A stretch of DNA of 17,089 nucleotides from Chitinophaga pinensis (GCA_945875195.1 CAMCJW010000026.1:1-17089); one strand, 5' to 3'. Shown: positions 1-7,216, counted from the stretch's first letter. Program-made: numbers and translations. The notes: a model not told the origin generated them from the letters alone.

Positions 1-203
1 TTACCATTAACAACTAGGTTACCACCTTCAATGGCGATATCACCTTTGAAAATGCCGTGGGTTGAGTCGTACTTAAGCATGTAGGCCATATAGTCTACAT
101 CAATTAAATCGTTGATTCCAACAATTTCTACCTGAGGGTTATTGATGGCAGCCCTGAAAACCAAACGACCAATACGGCCGAATCCGTTGATTCCTATTTT
201 CAT
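1..203 (-). CDS. gapA: Glyceraldehyde-3-phosphate dehydrogenase, N-terminal part (cut by window edge)
   Basis: Reading the minus strand from the ATG at 203-201 gives MKIGINGFGRIGRLVFRAA, the Rossmann NAD-binding start of phosphorylating GAPDH with its GxGxxG glycines. It continues through VGINDLIDVDYMAYMLKYDS and THGIFKGD, which are also standard GAPDH segments. GAPDH converts glyceraldehyde-3-phosphate, phosphate and NAD+ to 1,3-bisphosphoglycerate in the cytoplasm (glycolysis/gluconeogenesis). Only about 67 codons lie in the window. The catalytic cysteine domain lies beyond the left edge. The gene is a core housekeeping gene and marks the boundary between conserved chromosome and the accessory region to its right. 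A promoter-like TATCTTTG box lies 28 bases upstream of the start codon. Confidence 0.95.
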   Translation of the reverse strand, partial: MKIGINGFGRIGRLVFRAAINNPQVEIVGINDLIDVDYMAYMLKYDSTHGIFKGDIAIEGGNLVVNG

Positions 204-231
204 TGTTATAAATGGGTTATTTTGAGTGGGG

Positions 232-239
232 CAAAGATA
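232..239 (-). promoter_or_regulatory. Putative -7 promoter box of gapA
   Basis: On the minus strand these bases read TATCTTTG, a full match to the Bacteroidota -7 consensus TAnnTTTG. They lie 28 bases upstream of the gapA start. No clean TTTG -33 box is visible at the expected distance, only a T-rich stretch near 251-256, so the assignment rests on the -7 box and its position. Confidence 0.45.
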
Positions 240-383
240 AATGATTATTCTTTAAAAAGAAGATTTTGATTTTTTGCCTAAATCCAAGCTATGTGCCCCA
301 TTAATTCGGCTTTTTCTCTTGTAAGTTAAGGCTTTATATTTTCGGTTTGAACCAAAAAGCAATTGTTTTTTGTAATTTTGACC

Positions 384-1076
384 ATGCGATATCTTTTGGC
401 CTTGGTAATTGTAGTAAGTTTCTTTTCGTGCAAGCGCGACAAAGAAAAGTTTGTGGTGAGCGGCATTCTTTACAAAGATTGTTCGCATACTGTTCCCTAT
501 GCCAACTATCCACTTATATTAGAGTATAACACAAAGAGCCTCCTAGAAGACCCGTTTGAATTGTCCTTAACAACCAATGAAAAAGGCGAATTTTCGGCCA
601 CCTATGAAAGTGTTTCCGATTTAATCAATGGAAATCTTTCGGTATCCTTTGTTGCCGGATTTGCCAATACCTCTTTGGTCTCAGATCTTCCCTTAAACAA
701 AACAGTCAATCTTGGCAATGTGGTTAAAGGATCAAACAGCTTTGTGGTATATAAAATTGCAACCAATAAACCTTACACCTCAAACGATACGCTCTACTAC
801 CGCATTTCTGCAAGTAACTTTGCGCCACCCTATATGATGAATGCCCCATATAAAGTTGGACCATTTACCAACGGCCAAATTTTGGACACCATTGTTCGTT
901 CGAGTATCATGGGTTACGATAATGGCAGCCAATCCATCAAAATTCAAGTATACAACGAATGGCGCCTGGGAGCTCGTTATAATGATCCCAAAAGACAGAA
1001 CCAACAATACTACTCAATTAATCCCTGCCAAGTTTACGAGGAAGCGGTAATAGATTTGGAGAGGGCTGTTAAATAG
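384..1076 (+). CDS. Small secreted lipoprotein of unknown function
   Basis: The ATG at 384 gives MRYLLALVIVVSFFSCKRDKEK, a short signal peptide ending in a lipobox-like FFSC. The mature protein is therefore probably lipid-anchored at Cys16, and the positively charged KRDKEK follows directly. An upstream TTG (363) would only add MFFVILT and break the signal peptide, so 384 is chosen. The rest (about 215 residues) is beta-rich with many polar and aromatic residues and resembles small Bacteroidota lipoproteins of the carboxypeptidase-regulatory or transthyretin-like kind, but I see no diagnostic motif. Its last 17 codons recur, diverged, at 2587-2637. A TAATTTTG box lies only 3 bases before the ATG (373-380). 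Confidence 0.75.
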   Translation: MRYLLALVIVVSFFSCKRDKEKFVVSGILYKDCSHTVPYANYPLILEYNTKSLLEDPFELSLTTNEKGEFSATYESVSDLINGNLSVSFVAGFANTSLVSDLPLNKTVNLGNVVKGSNSFVVYKIATNKPYTSNDTLYYRISASNFAPPYMMNAPYKVGPFTNGQILDTIVRSSIMGYDNGSQSIKIQVYNEWRLGARYNDPKRQNQQYYSINPCQVYEEAVIDLERAVK

Positions 1077-1087
1077 GGGAGGGTTTT

Positions 1088-2404
1088 TTATGTTTGAAAT
1101 ATATTTTCGATGGCATATAAGGGAAAAACTTCAATTGAATCATATGCTGAAAAATTCTCGTTGGAGATTCTAATACCCTTTTTAATATCTTTTTCCTTTA
1201 AAAACAGAAATAAACTTTGCATTGATCCTTTTGTTCCAGATTTCACTTCAATAGGTGTAATTTTCTGCGATAGGGTAACAACATAATCAACTTCTGCATT
1301 GCTGTTTTTAGATTCTCTTTGCCAATAATACAAAATTGGATGTTGGTAGCAATTTTCCGATTTCAATAATTCTAATCCAACAAATTGTTCTGCTATATTT
1401 CCTTTATTTATAGCATTGAATTCATTAGAAAGCAAAAACTCAGCAAGGTTAAGTCCCATCAATCGCTGAAATATTCCTGTATCAAATACAAGCATTTTTT
1501 GTTTTTGAGGATTTGCACCAGCTCCTAATGGAATTCCATTTGAAGAGCTGTGGGTTACAGGAATAACTAAGCCTGCTGTAATCAATAGTTGTAATGCTTC
1601 TTTTACTTGCAGATGATTTGCTTGTGTACATGCTTTAGAATATACAAACTTATTTCCTGATTGAAATACAACTGATTGGAATACTTCATTCAATCGTGAA
1701 ACAGGAGCTCTCTTTTTGTATTTTGAAAAATCGGCTTGAAAGGATATTATTAAATCATCTAGTAATTGTTGACATAGATTTAAATCTCCTGTTTCTATAT
1801 AATTGGCCAATATTTCAGGCATCCCTCCTAAACAAATAAACTTACGGGTTAAATCAATTAATTTAGCATGAATGGCATCATTTAAGGGCTTTTTAGGATT
1901 TGCTTTTATTACCATCTCATACAGTTGTTGTTGGTCTGAACCAATAAGAAATTCGGAAAAGCTAAGAGGATACATAAACATTGACCGAATACGTCCTACC
2001 CCAAATGTAGGAATTTCTGAAAGCGCAAATTCAAGCAATGATCCTGCAGCAATGAGATGCAATTCAGGCATTTTTTCATAAAAAAAACGAAGAGAGGCAA
2101 TGGCTTCCTGACATTCTTGAATTTCATCAAAAAATAAAAGTGTTTTGCCTGGAATAATTGACACGTTTAAAATTGCTGAAATGTTCTCACAAATTGATAC
2201 TGGTGAAAGTTCATTTGAAAACAATTCCTTTAAGTTTGGCGTCTCATTAAAATTAATTTCTATAAAAGTGTCGAATTTACTTCCAAATTCTCTAATAGTT
2301 TTAGTCTTCCCAATCTGGCGAGCGCCTCTAATTAAAAGAGGTTTTCGTAGTTTTCCAACTTTCCACTTTTCAAGTTCTGTGTCAATTTTCCGTTTGATAT
2401 ACAT
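1088..2404 (-). CDS. AAA-family ATPase with C-terminal DUF4143 domain
   Basis: This is a 438-residue P-loop protein. Walker A is GARQIGKTKT (residues about 27-36) and Walker B is LLFFDEIQE (about 88-96). The motif AAGSLLEFAL and the pattern PLSFSEFL are characteristic of the AAA_14/DUF4143 family that is abundant in Bacteroidota and archaea. The C-terminal half contains the DUF4143 segment, including a restriction-endonuclease-like stretch (AEVDYVVTLSQKITPIEVKS) with a D...E-x-K arrangement. The cellular role of the family is not established. It is convergent with the lipoprotein gene (11 bases apart) and sits between that gene and the relic of its paralogue, which suggests it entered or replaced part of an older locus. 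The length is typical for the family. Confidence 0.85.
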   Translation of the reverse strand: MYIKRKIDTELEKWKVGKLRKPLLIRGARQIGKTKTIREFGSKFDTFIEINFNETPNLKELFSNELSPVSICENISAILNVSIIPGKTLLFFDEIQECQEAIASLRFFYEKMPELHLIAAGSLLEFALSEIPTFGVGRIRSMFMYPLSFSEFLIGSDQQQLYEMVIKANPKKPLNDAIHAKLIDLTRKFICLGGMPEILANYIETGDLNLCQQLLDDLIISFQADFSKYKKRAPVSRLNEVFQSVVFQSGNKFVYSKACTQANHLQVKEALQLLITAGLVIPVTHSSSNGIPLGAGANPQKQKMLVFDTGIFQRLMGLNLAEFLLSNEFNAINKGNIAEQFVGLELLKSENCYQHPILYYWQRESKNSNAEVDYVVTLSQKITPIEVKSGTKGSMQSLFLFLKEKDIKKGIRISNENFSAYDSIEVFPLYAIENIFQT

Positions 2405-2438
2405 AGTAAATTCAATAAATCCAATCCAATATTGGCAT

Positions 2439-2496
2439 AAAAATTACAGAAATACAAGGCAATATTGAATAAAAAATTACAAAAATACAAGGCAAT
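2439..2496. repeat. Pair of 25-bp direct repeats upstream of the ATPase gene
   Basis: 2439-2463 and 2472-2496 are identical at 24 of 25 positions and 33 bp apart start to start. Read on the minus strand each contains GCCTTGTATTT(T/C)TG. The outer copy has TATTTTTG (2480-2487), a match to the TAnnTTTG -7 box for the ATPase gene, and the inner copy has TATTTCTG. They may be a duplicated promoter or operator. Confidence 0.6.
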
Positions 2497-2586
2497 CTGG
2501 TTTTTTTAGCCTTTTTGTGAGTGTTGTTTTTAAATTTTAGTGCAAAATAAAGTGGCCATTGCTAGTTTTGTAAGTCTAGCCTTTAC

Positions 2587-2637
2587 TGCCAAATTTATGA
2601 AGAAGCTGTAATTGATTTGGGGAGAGCTGTTAAGTAG
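2587..2637 (+). pseudogene. Relic of a second copy of the lipoprotein gene (last 17 codons)
   Basis: Read in frame, this stretch gives CQIYEEAVIDLGRAVK and a TAG stop. The lipoprotein gene at 384-1076 ends CQVYEEAVIDLERAVK-stop. At DNA level 43 of 51 bases agree. Six of the eight changes are synonymous, which is the pattern of two genes that diverged under selection, not of a fresh duplication. Nothing upstream of 2587 matches the rest of the lipoprotein gene, so the body has been lost or replaced. The ATPase gene lies between the two tails. Confidence 0.65.
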
Positions 2638-2761
2638 GATAAATCAATATTTACCATTAAAAAGCTCTTTGGTTCAAACAGAAAAAAGCGATTTAGTTTG
2701 CTGTTTTGATGGGTGTTGAAGCCAATGGTTTGCTGTTTTTTTTATTTTTTTCAAAAAAGAT

Positions 2762-2791
2762 TTTGATTAATCCCAAAAAAGCCTACTTTTG
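2762..2791 (+). promoter_or_regulatory. Promoter of the tRNA-Glu gene
   Basis: TTTG at 2762-2765, an 18-bp spacer and TACTTTTG at 2784-2791 match the Bacteroidota vegetative promoter (TTTG, 17-20 bp, TAnnTTTG). The predicted start falls a few bases before the tRNA 5' end at 2807. This is the best promoter in the window. Confidence 0.75.
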
Positions 2792-2806
2792 CCAACCCAA
2801 AATAAT

Positions 2807-2878
2807 GGCCCGTTCGTCTATCGGTTAGGACGTTAGATTTTCATTCTGAAAAGAGGGGTTCGACTCCCCTACGGAGTA
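2807..2878 (+). tRNA. tRNA-Glu (anticodon TTC) with an irregular acceptor stem
   Basis: The 72-nt sequence folds as a cloverleaf. The D arm is GTCT/GGAC. The anticodon stem is TTAGA/TCTGA with loop TTTTCAT and anticodon TTC (2840-2842). The variable region is four bases, and the T arm is AGGGG-TTCGACT-CCCCT. The weak point is the acceptor stem: GGCCCGT against ACGGAGT pairs cleanly only over the inner four positions. The outer three are G-U, G-G and C-A. CCA is not encoded. A strong promoter precedes it, so it is probably transcribed, but whether it is processed and charged is open. Confidence 0.8.
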
Positions 2879-2985
2879 AGAAGCTCCAACAAATTCCCTT
2901 TTAAATTGCAGTGTTTTTAAAGTGTTATAACAATCATGGACACTTTGGTGGATACAAACATAACTTTTATAAGTTTTATTCAATT

Positions 2986-3228
2986 TTACTTTAAATCTGA
3001 ATAGTCAAAAAGCACCTTTGGATCAACCTCTAATAGTTCCGCAAATAAGAAGGCAAAACTAATACTTGTATTTATTTCACCTCTTTCAATTCTTCCAATC
3101 TGCGACAAATGTATATCAGCATTGTGTGCGTGTTCTTCCTGTGTGATACCTTTTCCCTTGCGAATTTGGCGCAATTTCGCTCCAAACTTTATTATCCCTT
3201 CGTGGTCTCTATGACGGTTTTTTCGCAC
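2986..3228 (-). CDS. XRE-family helix-turn-helix regulator, IS21 end just upstream
   Basis: The core KFGAKLRQIRKGKGITQEE...ADIHLSQIGRIERGEIN is a classic Cro/C1 (XRE) helix-turn-helix. The first helix contains QIRKGKG, the turn ADIHLSQIGR, and the signature RIERGE follows; the C-terminus is LLEVDPKVLFDYSDLK. The frame stays open upstream to 3327, but that part (GGQF, WSIYSEI) is translated from the terminal repeats of the IS21 element. The GTG at 3228, about 80 residues from the stop, is the first reasonable native start. The native 5' end and promoter may have been removed by the insertion. Such proteins usually act as small DNA-binding repressors, often of toxin-antitoxin or mobile loci. 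An odd point is His in TQEEHAH, where the family normally has Leu. Confidence 0.7.
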   Translation of the reverse strand: MRKNRHRDHEGIIKFGAKLRQIRKGKGITQEEHAHNADIHLSQIGRIERGEINTSISFAFLFAELLEVDPKVLFDYSDLK

Positions 3229-3247
3229 GTGGAGAAAACGGTGAAAT

Positions 3248-3348
3248 TGACCACCTTTTCGCGGAATAAACTGACCACCCAGCGCGGTTGAAATTGACCA
3301 GGTAATTTCGGAGTAAATTGACCACATAATTTCGGAGCAAATTGACCA
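3248..3348 (+). repeat. Phased array of five TGACCA units at the IS21 left end
   Basis: TGACCA occurs at 3248, 3272, 3295, 3319 and 3343, so the spacing is 24, 23, 24 and 24 bp. Units three and four share TAATTTCGGAG(T/C)AAAT after the core, and units one and two have related but different spacers. IS21 elements are known to carry multiple terminal repeats that bind the IstA transposase. Five copies is a long array. The right end has two matching copies (5816-5821 and 5840-5845) plus a degenerate TGATCA at 5790. Confidence 0.75.
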
Positions 3349-3388
3349 CTTTCAAAAATAGCAAGTTTATGCTGATTTAAAACCATAA

Positions 3389-3424
3389 AGAGAGTTTCTT
3401 TGGTAATAAACCAAACAAATCTCT
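3389..3424 (+). promoter_or_regulatory. Imperfect hairpin abutting the istA start codon
   Basis: AGAGAGTTTCTTTGG and CCAAACAAATCTCT form an imperfect inverted repeat whose last base is immediately before the istA ATG at 3425. In a transcript reading in from outside the element this would hide the start region. Similar arrangements protect other insertion sequences from activation by external promoters. For this element it is an inference. Confidence 0.45.
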
Positions 3425-4975
3425 ATGGCAAATAAATCAATTAGCATGAGCAAAATAAGACAAATTCTAAGATTATACAGTCAAGGATACAGTAATATGG
3501 CCATCTATGGCCTGACACGTGTATCAAGGAATACGCTAAAGAAGTACATTAAGGATTACAAATCTCTTAACTTAACAATTGAAGAAATAGAGGTACTTAC
3601 AGACTTCGAATTAAGTGAGCTTTTTTCTAAGTTCAAACCCATAATGGAAAAGCTTAGCCCTAAGGCTGAGGTGTTGTATAAACTATTCCCAGAAATTGAT
3701 AAACAACTTAAAAGAAAGGGAATTACCAAGCAGATGATGTGGCAACAATATATTGCCAATTATCCTGATGGCTTTAAGGAAACACAGTTTCGCTTTCATT
3801 ATTTTTTATGGAAGCAACAAGTTAATCCAGTTATGCACATGGAGCACAAAGCTGGAGACAAGGTTTATATTGATTATGCTGGCGAAAAGCTTCACATAGT
3901 AAATAAAGAAACAGGTGAACTAATCCCAGTTGAGGTTTTCGTGGGCATATTAGGAAGTAGCCAACTTACCTACGTTGAAGCTAGTTACACGCAACAAAGT
4001 GAAGATTTAATCTATAGCTGCCAAAGATTATTTATCTACTTTGATGGAGTTACAAACGCAATAGTACCAGACAATTTAAAATCAGCAGTTAATAAGTCGA
4101 GCAAATATGAGCCTGAAATTAATTCCAACTTTGCTGATTTTGCCGATCACTACAATGTATCTGTTTTACCTGCAAGGGCATATAAACCTAGGGATAAATC
4201 CTTAGTTGAAGGGGCAGTCAAAATTATTTACACACGAATATATGCAAAGCTTAGAAACCGAATCTTTCATACTTTAGAGGAATTAAATGCTGCAATATGG
4301 GAAGCACTTGAGGAGCATAATAACACGCTACTTAAAGGGCGAAATTATAGCAGAAGAATGCAGTTTGAGGAAATAGAACGCCAAACATTGCACCCCTTGC
4401 CAACTATTGCTTATGAATTAAAGAAGCAGTTTTATGCCACTGTTATGAAAAACGGACATATATGCTTAGGTGCTGATAAACATTATTATAGCGTGCCATA
4501 TCAGAATATAGGAAAGAAAGTAAAAGTACTATATACCAATAAGTATGTGGAAGTTTTTTATAACCATCTCTGCATTGCCAGGCATGAAAGAATGAAGAGC
4601 CCATACAACTATTCTACAGTTAAAGAGCATTTATCATCAACACATCAGTTTGTAAGTGATTGGTCCTCGGATAAGTTTTTAAATTGGGCCGAATCAATTG
4701 ACGATAATGTCAAGCATTATATCAATGAAATCCTAAATAAAAAGCAACACTTAGAGCAAGCTTATAAGTCTTGTGTAGGTGTATTGGCTATGGGTAAAAC
4801 TTATGGTAACACGAGGCTAATTAATGCATGTAAACGAGGAATAGAATACAACATGTACTCATACAAAAGTATTGAGATGATATTAAAGCGCGGATTAGAT
4901 AAACCAGATGAAGAAAATCAACAATTACTAATGCCTCAGCATGAAAATATAAGAGGAGAAGACTATTATAAATAA
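3425..4975 (+). CDS. istA: IS21-family transposase IstA
   Basis: This is a 516-residue DDE transposase. The N-terminus (residues 8-45) is a helix-turn-helix with IRQILRLYSQGYSNMAIYGL and SRNTLKKYI. The catalytic triad is D150 (KVYIDYAGE), D216 (IVPDNLKSAV) and E262 (KSLVEGAVKI), with family-typical spacing and contexts. The region after about 330 is the IS21-type C-terminal beta domain (HYYSVPYQNIGKKVKV). Length and motifs are complete, so the protein should be functional. It cuts and joins the element ends, in IS21 relatives with help from IstB, which follows 18 bases downstream. An imperfect hairpin lies directly before the ATG. Confidence 0.96.
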   Translation: MANKSISMSKIRQILRLYSQGYSNMAIYGLTRVSRNTLKKYIKDYKSLNLTIEEIEVLTDFELSELFSKFKPIMEKLSPKAEVLYKLFPEIDKQLKRKGITKQMMWQQYIANYPDGFKETQFRFHYFLWKQQVNPVMHMEHKAGDKVYIDYAGEKLHIVNKETGELIPVEVFVGILGSSQLTYVEASYTQQSEDLIYSCQRLFIYFDGVTNAIVPDNLKSAVNKSSKYEPEINSNFADFADHYNVSVLPARAYKPRDKSLVEGAVKIIYTRIYAKLRNRIFHTLEELNAAIWEALEEHNNTLLKGRNYSRRMQFEEIERQTLHPLPTIAYELKKQFYATVMKNGHICLGADKHYYSVPYQNIGKKVKVLYTNKYVEVFYNHLCIARHERMKSPYNYSTVKEHLSSTHQFVSDWSSDKFLNWAESIDDNVKHYINEILNKKQHLEQAYKSCVGVLAMGKTYGNTRLINACKRGIEYNMYSYKSIEMILKRGLDKPDEENQQLLMPQHENIRGEDYYK

Positions 4976-4993
4976 ACCAAAACAAATAAAAAA

Positions 4994-5728
4994 ATGAACA
5001 CAGAAACACTTGAAAAAATGCGTAAAATGAAGTTTTACGGAATGGCTAGAGCTTTGAAAATGACTATTGAAGCTGGCAAATCAGAGCAGTACACGCCTGA
5101 TCAATTAATATCTCTAATGGTAGATTCGGAGTGGGAGGATCGTCATAATAGAAATATTGAACGTACAATCAGCAATGCAAGGTTCAGATACAAATCTGCA
5201 ATAGAGCAAATTGTATTTGATGAGGAAAGGGTAATTGATAAAAATCAAATTATGCGTCTTGCAGAATGTGATTTTATTAAACGTTGCGAGAATATTTTGA
5301 TCACAGGAAGTACTGGTATAGGTAAATCCTTTATTGCAACAGCAATAGGCCACCAAGCATGTTTGCTTGGTTATAAAACAATGTACTTTAATGCTTCAAA
5401 ACTATTCTCTCAACTCAAAATGGCCAAAGGAGATGGTTCATATTCAAAAGAAATAAAGGTAATCGAAAAGCAACAATTAATTATAATTGACGACTTTGGT
5501 ATTCAACCTTTGGATGGTCACAATAGAGCAGCTTTGATGGAAATTATTGAGGATAGACACGCTAAATCATCTATAATAATTACAGCACAGGTGCCAGTTA
5601 ATTTATGGTATGAAGTAATAGGCGAAAAGACTATTGCTGACGCTATTTTGGATAGGATTATTCATGGAGCACATAGAATTGAGCTTACAGGAGAATCCTT
5701 AAGGAAGAAAAAAATATCGTTAAACTAA
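4994..5728 (+). CDS. istB: IS21-family helper ATPase IstB
   Basis: This is a 244-residue AAA+ ATPase related to DnaC. Walker A is GSTGIGKS (residues about 105-112) and Walker B is LIIIDDFG (about 162-169, D166-D167). The N-terminus MRKMKFYGMARALKM and the C-terminus DRIIHGAHRIELTGESLRKK are IstB hallmarks. IstB forms ATP-dependent assemblies on target DNA and stimulates IstA. The gene is complete and translationally close to istA (18-bp gap), so the element has the full two-gene set. Confidence 0.96.
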   Translation: MNTETLEKMRKMKFYGMARALKMTIEAGKSEQYTPDQLISLMVDSEWEDRHNRNIERTISNARFRYKSAIEQIVFDEERVIDKNQIMRLAECDFIKRCENILITGSTGIGKSFIATAIGHQACLLGYKTMYFNASKLFSQLKMAKGDGSYSKEIKVIEKQQLIIIDDFGIQPLDGHNRAALMEIIEDRHAKSSIIITAQVPVNLWYEVIGEKTIADAILDRIIHGAHRIELTGESLRKKKISLN

Positions 5729-5815
5729 TAAATAATTAATACTTTTGAATATTAATCAGCAAAAAACTGCTATTCTTTGCCAGAAAATATGATCAATTTT
5801 TGCCAGCAATATGGG

Positions 5816-5845
5816 TGGTCAATTTGCTCCGAGATTTTATGGTCA
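5816..5845 (-). repeat. IS21 right terminal inverted repeat
   Basis: Reverse-complemented, these 30 bases begin TGACCATAAAATCTCGGAG and match 3319-3348 at 27 of 30 positions. They include two TGGTCA cores 24 bp apart (5816 and 5840). Confidence 0.8.
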
Positions 5846-6181
5846 GATACACCGCGATTACCACTTTATAAGCATCGTACTAAAATTCAAAAATTAACTA
5901 GGTTAACTGGATTAGAGGTTGAGGAATTGGAAATGGCGGTTATCAAGAATATTACCTTTATTAATGAAGGATTAATTTCTAAAAAGATTATTAGTTCTGT
6001 TGAAAAATTACTTAAGGATATTGATTTGGCGGATGTTCCATTTGTTGCGTTAACTAAAGATTTGAACGGAAAATTATGGACAGGTGATAAAAAGCTAATA
6101 GATGGATTAAAATCTAAAAAATTTAATAGTTTTATAACCACCTTAGAATTATCGGTTTTGCTTGATGAACTTGAAAGTTAA
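5846..6181 (+). pseudogene. PIN-domain toxin, 5'-truncated by the IS21 element
   Basis: From the IS end onward the open frame reads YKHRTKIQKLTRLTG, then IDLADVPFVALT and GKLWTGDKKLIDGL, and ends FITTLELSVLLDELES. The D-x-x-D-x-PFVALA and WTGDK-L patterns are the C-terminal acidic motifs of PIN-domain nucleases (VapC-like RNases). The N-terminal half, which would carry the first catalytic Asp (DTN) and the Glu, is absent. The first 20 or so codons of the frame (from 5777) come from the IS right end. The missing half is not on the other side of the element, so the break involved more than simple insertion. A stub of this kind should lack nuclease activity. The stop at 6179-6181 lies 21 bases before the first Rhs-tip gene. 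Confidence 0.75.
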
Positions 6182-6202
6182 TTGTTATTTTCTTTTGATA
6201 GA

Positions 6203-7216
6203 ATGTGTTTAAAATCAGGCTATTTATATTCTTATCTAAATAATTTTCGTGGTTACCGCTTCTCCTTCAATGGTCAAGAAAAGGATGATGAGGTTGCTGG
6301 TGTTGGAAATATTATGACAGCGGAGTTTTGGGAGTATGATACTAGGTTGGGTAGGAGGTGGAATTTGGATCCTGTAATAAAGCAAGACTTTAGTGGTTAT
6401 GGGGTTTTAGGAGATAATCCAATTGTGTTTTTTGATGAAAATGGAGATGATTGGTACAAAGATCAAGCAGGTAATGTTAAATATTTTGATAACACATCTG
6501 CTGGTTTTTCAGACTTAAACAAACAGAGTTGGACAAACATTGGTTCTACTAAAACTGCTCCAGATCAACTAATTGAAGGCATAAAAAATGGTTCAATTGA
6601 AAATCGATTTCATCGGTCCTTTATTCTAAATGAAAAGAAATATTACAATGCGATATATACTTGCAATGGAAATTCTGTCCATACCTTAGCTGAAATTGAT
6701 AGGCCATATGATGTTACAAATGGCGAATATCTTCCAAGAACAATTAAGACATTAGATGAAGATGGAGTTCCTCTAACAATTAAGGTAAGTTTTGGACCTG
6801 GATTTGCATCAGATAATTTTCATACTCCTAACAATAAAATAGCCCCATATGCTGTGGAGGGATTTATTGAAGGTATGATGCAGGCAAATCAAGATGGCGC
6901 CTGTGTTAACGAAGTTACAATTGGTGCAACTACAAATGGACACCATCACAATGCTATGAAAGGGGTTAATTGGCACAAATCACCAAGCACCCATTACCCA
7001 CTTAAAGGAGGCGGACGCGCAATTGATATAGGTAATTTTAATAGACAAAGAATTTCAAATAAAAGTACTGTTTCCAAAACAGTTCAACTCGCCTTTTTAA
7101 AAGTAAACAATATTTATGAAGTTTATGGTCCCCATATCAACAATAAAGACGGAAAAACTATTGGCAACCAACAGCATAATACCTGGATTCATGTATCATT
7201 TAAGAAAAAATTATGA
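6203..7216 (+). CDS. Orphan Rhs core-tip protein with M15-like peptidase cargo (toxin 1)
   Basis: This is a 337-residue protein from the ATG at 6203. A TTG at 6182 would add seven residues directly behind the PIN stop and is less likely. Residues about 18-80 are the conserved Rhs core: YRFSFNGQEKDDE, FWEYDTRLGRRWNLDP, GDNPIVFFDENGD. The YD-repeat body of a normal Rhs protein (usually over 1000 residues) is missing. The C-terminal cargo (about 85-337) contains S-x-H, a six-residue insert, then GRAIDI (S262, H264, D275) and ends in W-I-H-V-S (H330). That order matches the zinc ligands of M15-type D-Ala-D-Ala carboxypeptidase/endopeptidases (SxHxxGxAxD ... H), with a longer loop than usual. It would hydrolyse peptidoglycan peptides in the periplasm. 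The stop overlaps the next gene's start (ATGA). Confidence 0.75.
   Translation: MCLKSGYLYSYLNNFRGYRFSFNGQEKDDEVAGVGNIMTAEFWEYDTRLGRRWNLDPVIKQDFSGYGVLGDNPIVFFDENGDDWYKDQAGNVKYFDNTSAGFSDLNKQSWTNIGSTKTAPDQLIEGIKNGSIENRFHRSFILNEKKYYNAIYTCNGNSVHTLAEIDRPYDVTNGEYLPRTIKTLDEDGVPLTIKVSFGPGFASDNFHTPNNKIAPYAVEGFIEGMMQANQDGACVNEVTIGATTNGHHHNAMKGVNWHKSPSTHYPLKGGGRAIDIGNFNRQRISNKSTVSKTVQLAFLKVNNIYEVYGPHINNKDGKTIGNQQHNTWIHVSFKKKL

Larger units (their letters stand above)
3248..5845 (+). mobile_element. IS21-family insertion sequence (istA-istB)
   Basis: Two transposition genes are framed by inverted multiple terminal repeats built on TGACCA / TGGTCA. The right end is clear: TGGTCA at 5840-5845, ending in CA as expected. 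The left end is uncertain. The 30 bp at 3319-3348 match the right end (reverse complement of 5816-5845) at 27 of 30 positions, but three further TGACCA units lie outside at 3248, 3272 and 3295. The element therefore starts somewhere between 3248 and 3319. No target-site duplication is visible next to any candidate left end (right flank GATACACC). The flanks are an XRE gene and a truncated PIN gene, which suggests a rearrangement after insertion. Confidence 0.85.

Noticed and set aside
373..380. TAATTTTG as a firm promoter for the lipoprotein gene
   Set aside because: The box matches TAnnTTTG but lies three bases from the ATG, and the nearest TTTG upstream is 23 bp away, longer than normal spacing. 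Such boxes are frequent by chance in AT-rich DNA.
2986..3327. 113-residue form of the XRE regulator
   Set aside because: The extra 33 N-terminal residues are encoded by IS21 terminal repeats. The GTG at 3228 gives a normal-sized helix-turn-helix protein.
3248..3348. CRISPR-like reading of the 24-bp phased repeats
   Set aside because: The shared core is only about six bases with partly shared spacers, copies pair with the IS right end, and no cas genes are present.
3192..3386. 64-codon minus-strand frame with repeated GQF units (SGQFAPKLCGQFTPKLPGQF)
   Set aside because: The repeats are the translated 24-bp terminal units of the IS21 element. There is no protein-level reason to call it a gene.
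6182..6202. TTG start at 6182 for the first Rhs-tip gene
   Set aside because: It would begin on the base after the PIN stop, while an ATG at 6203 is available and no sense is gained from the seven extra residues.
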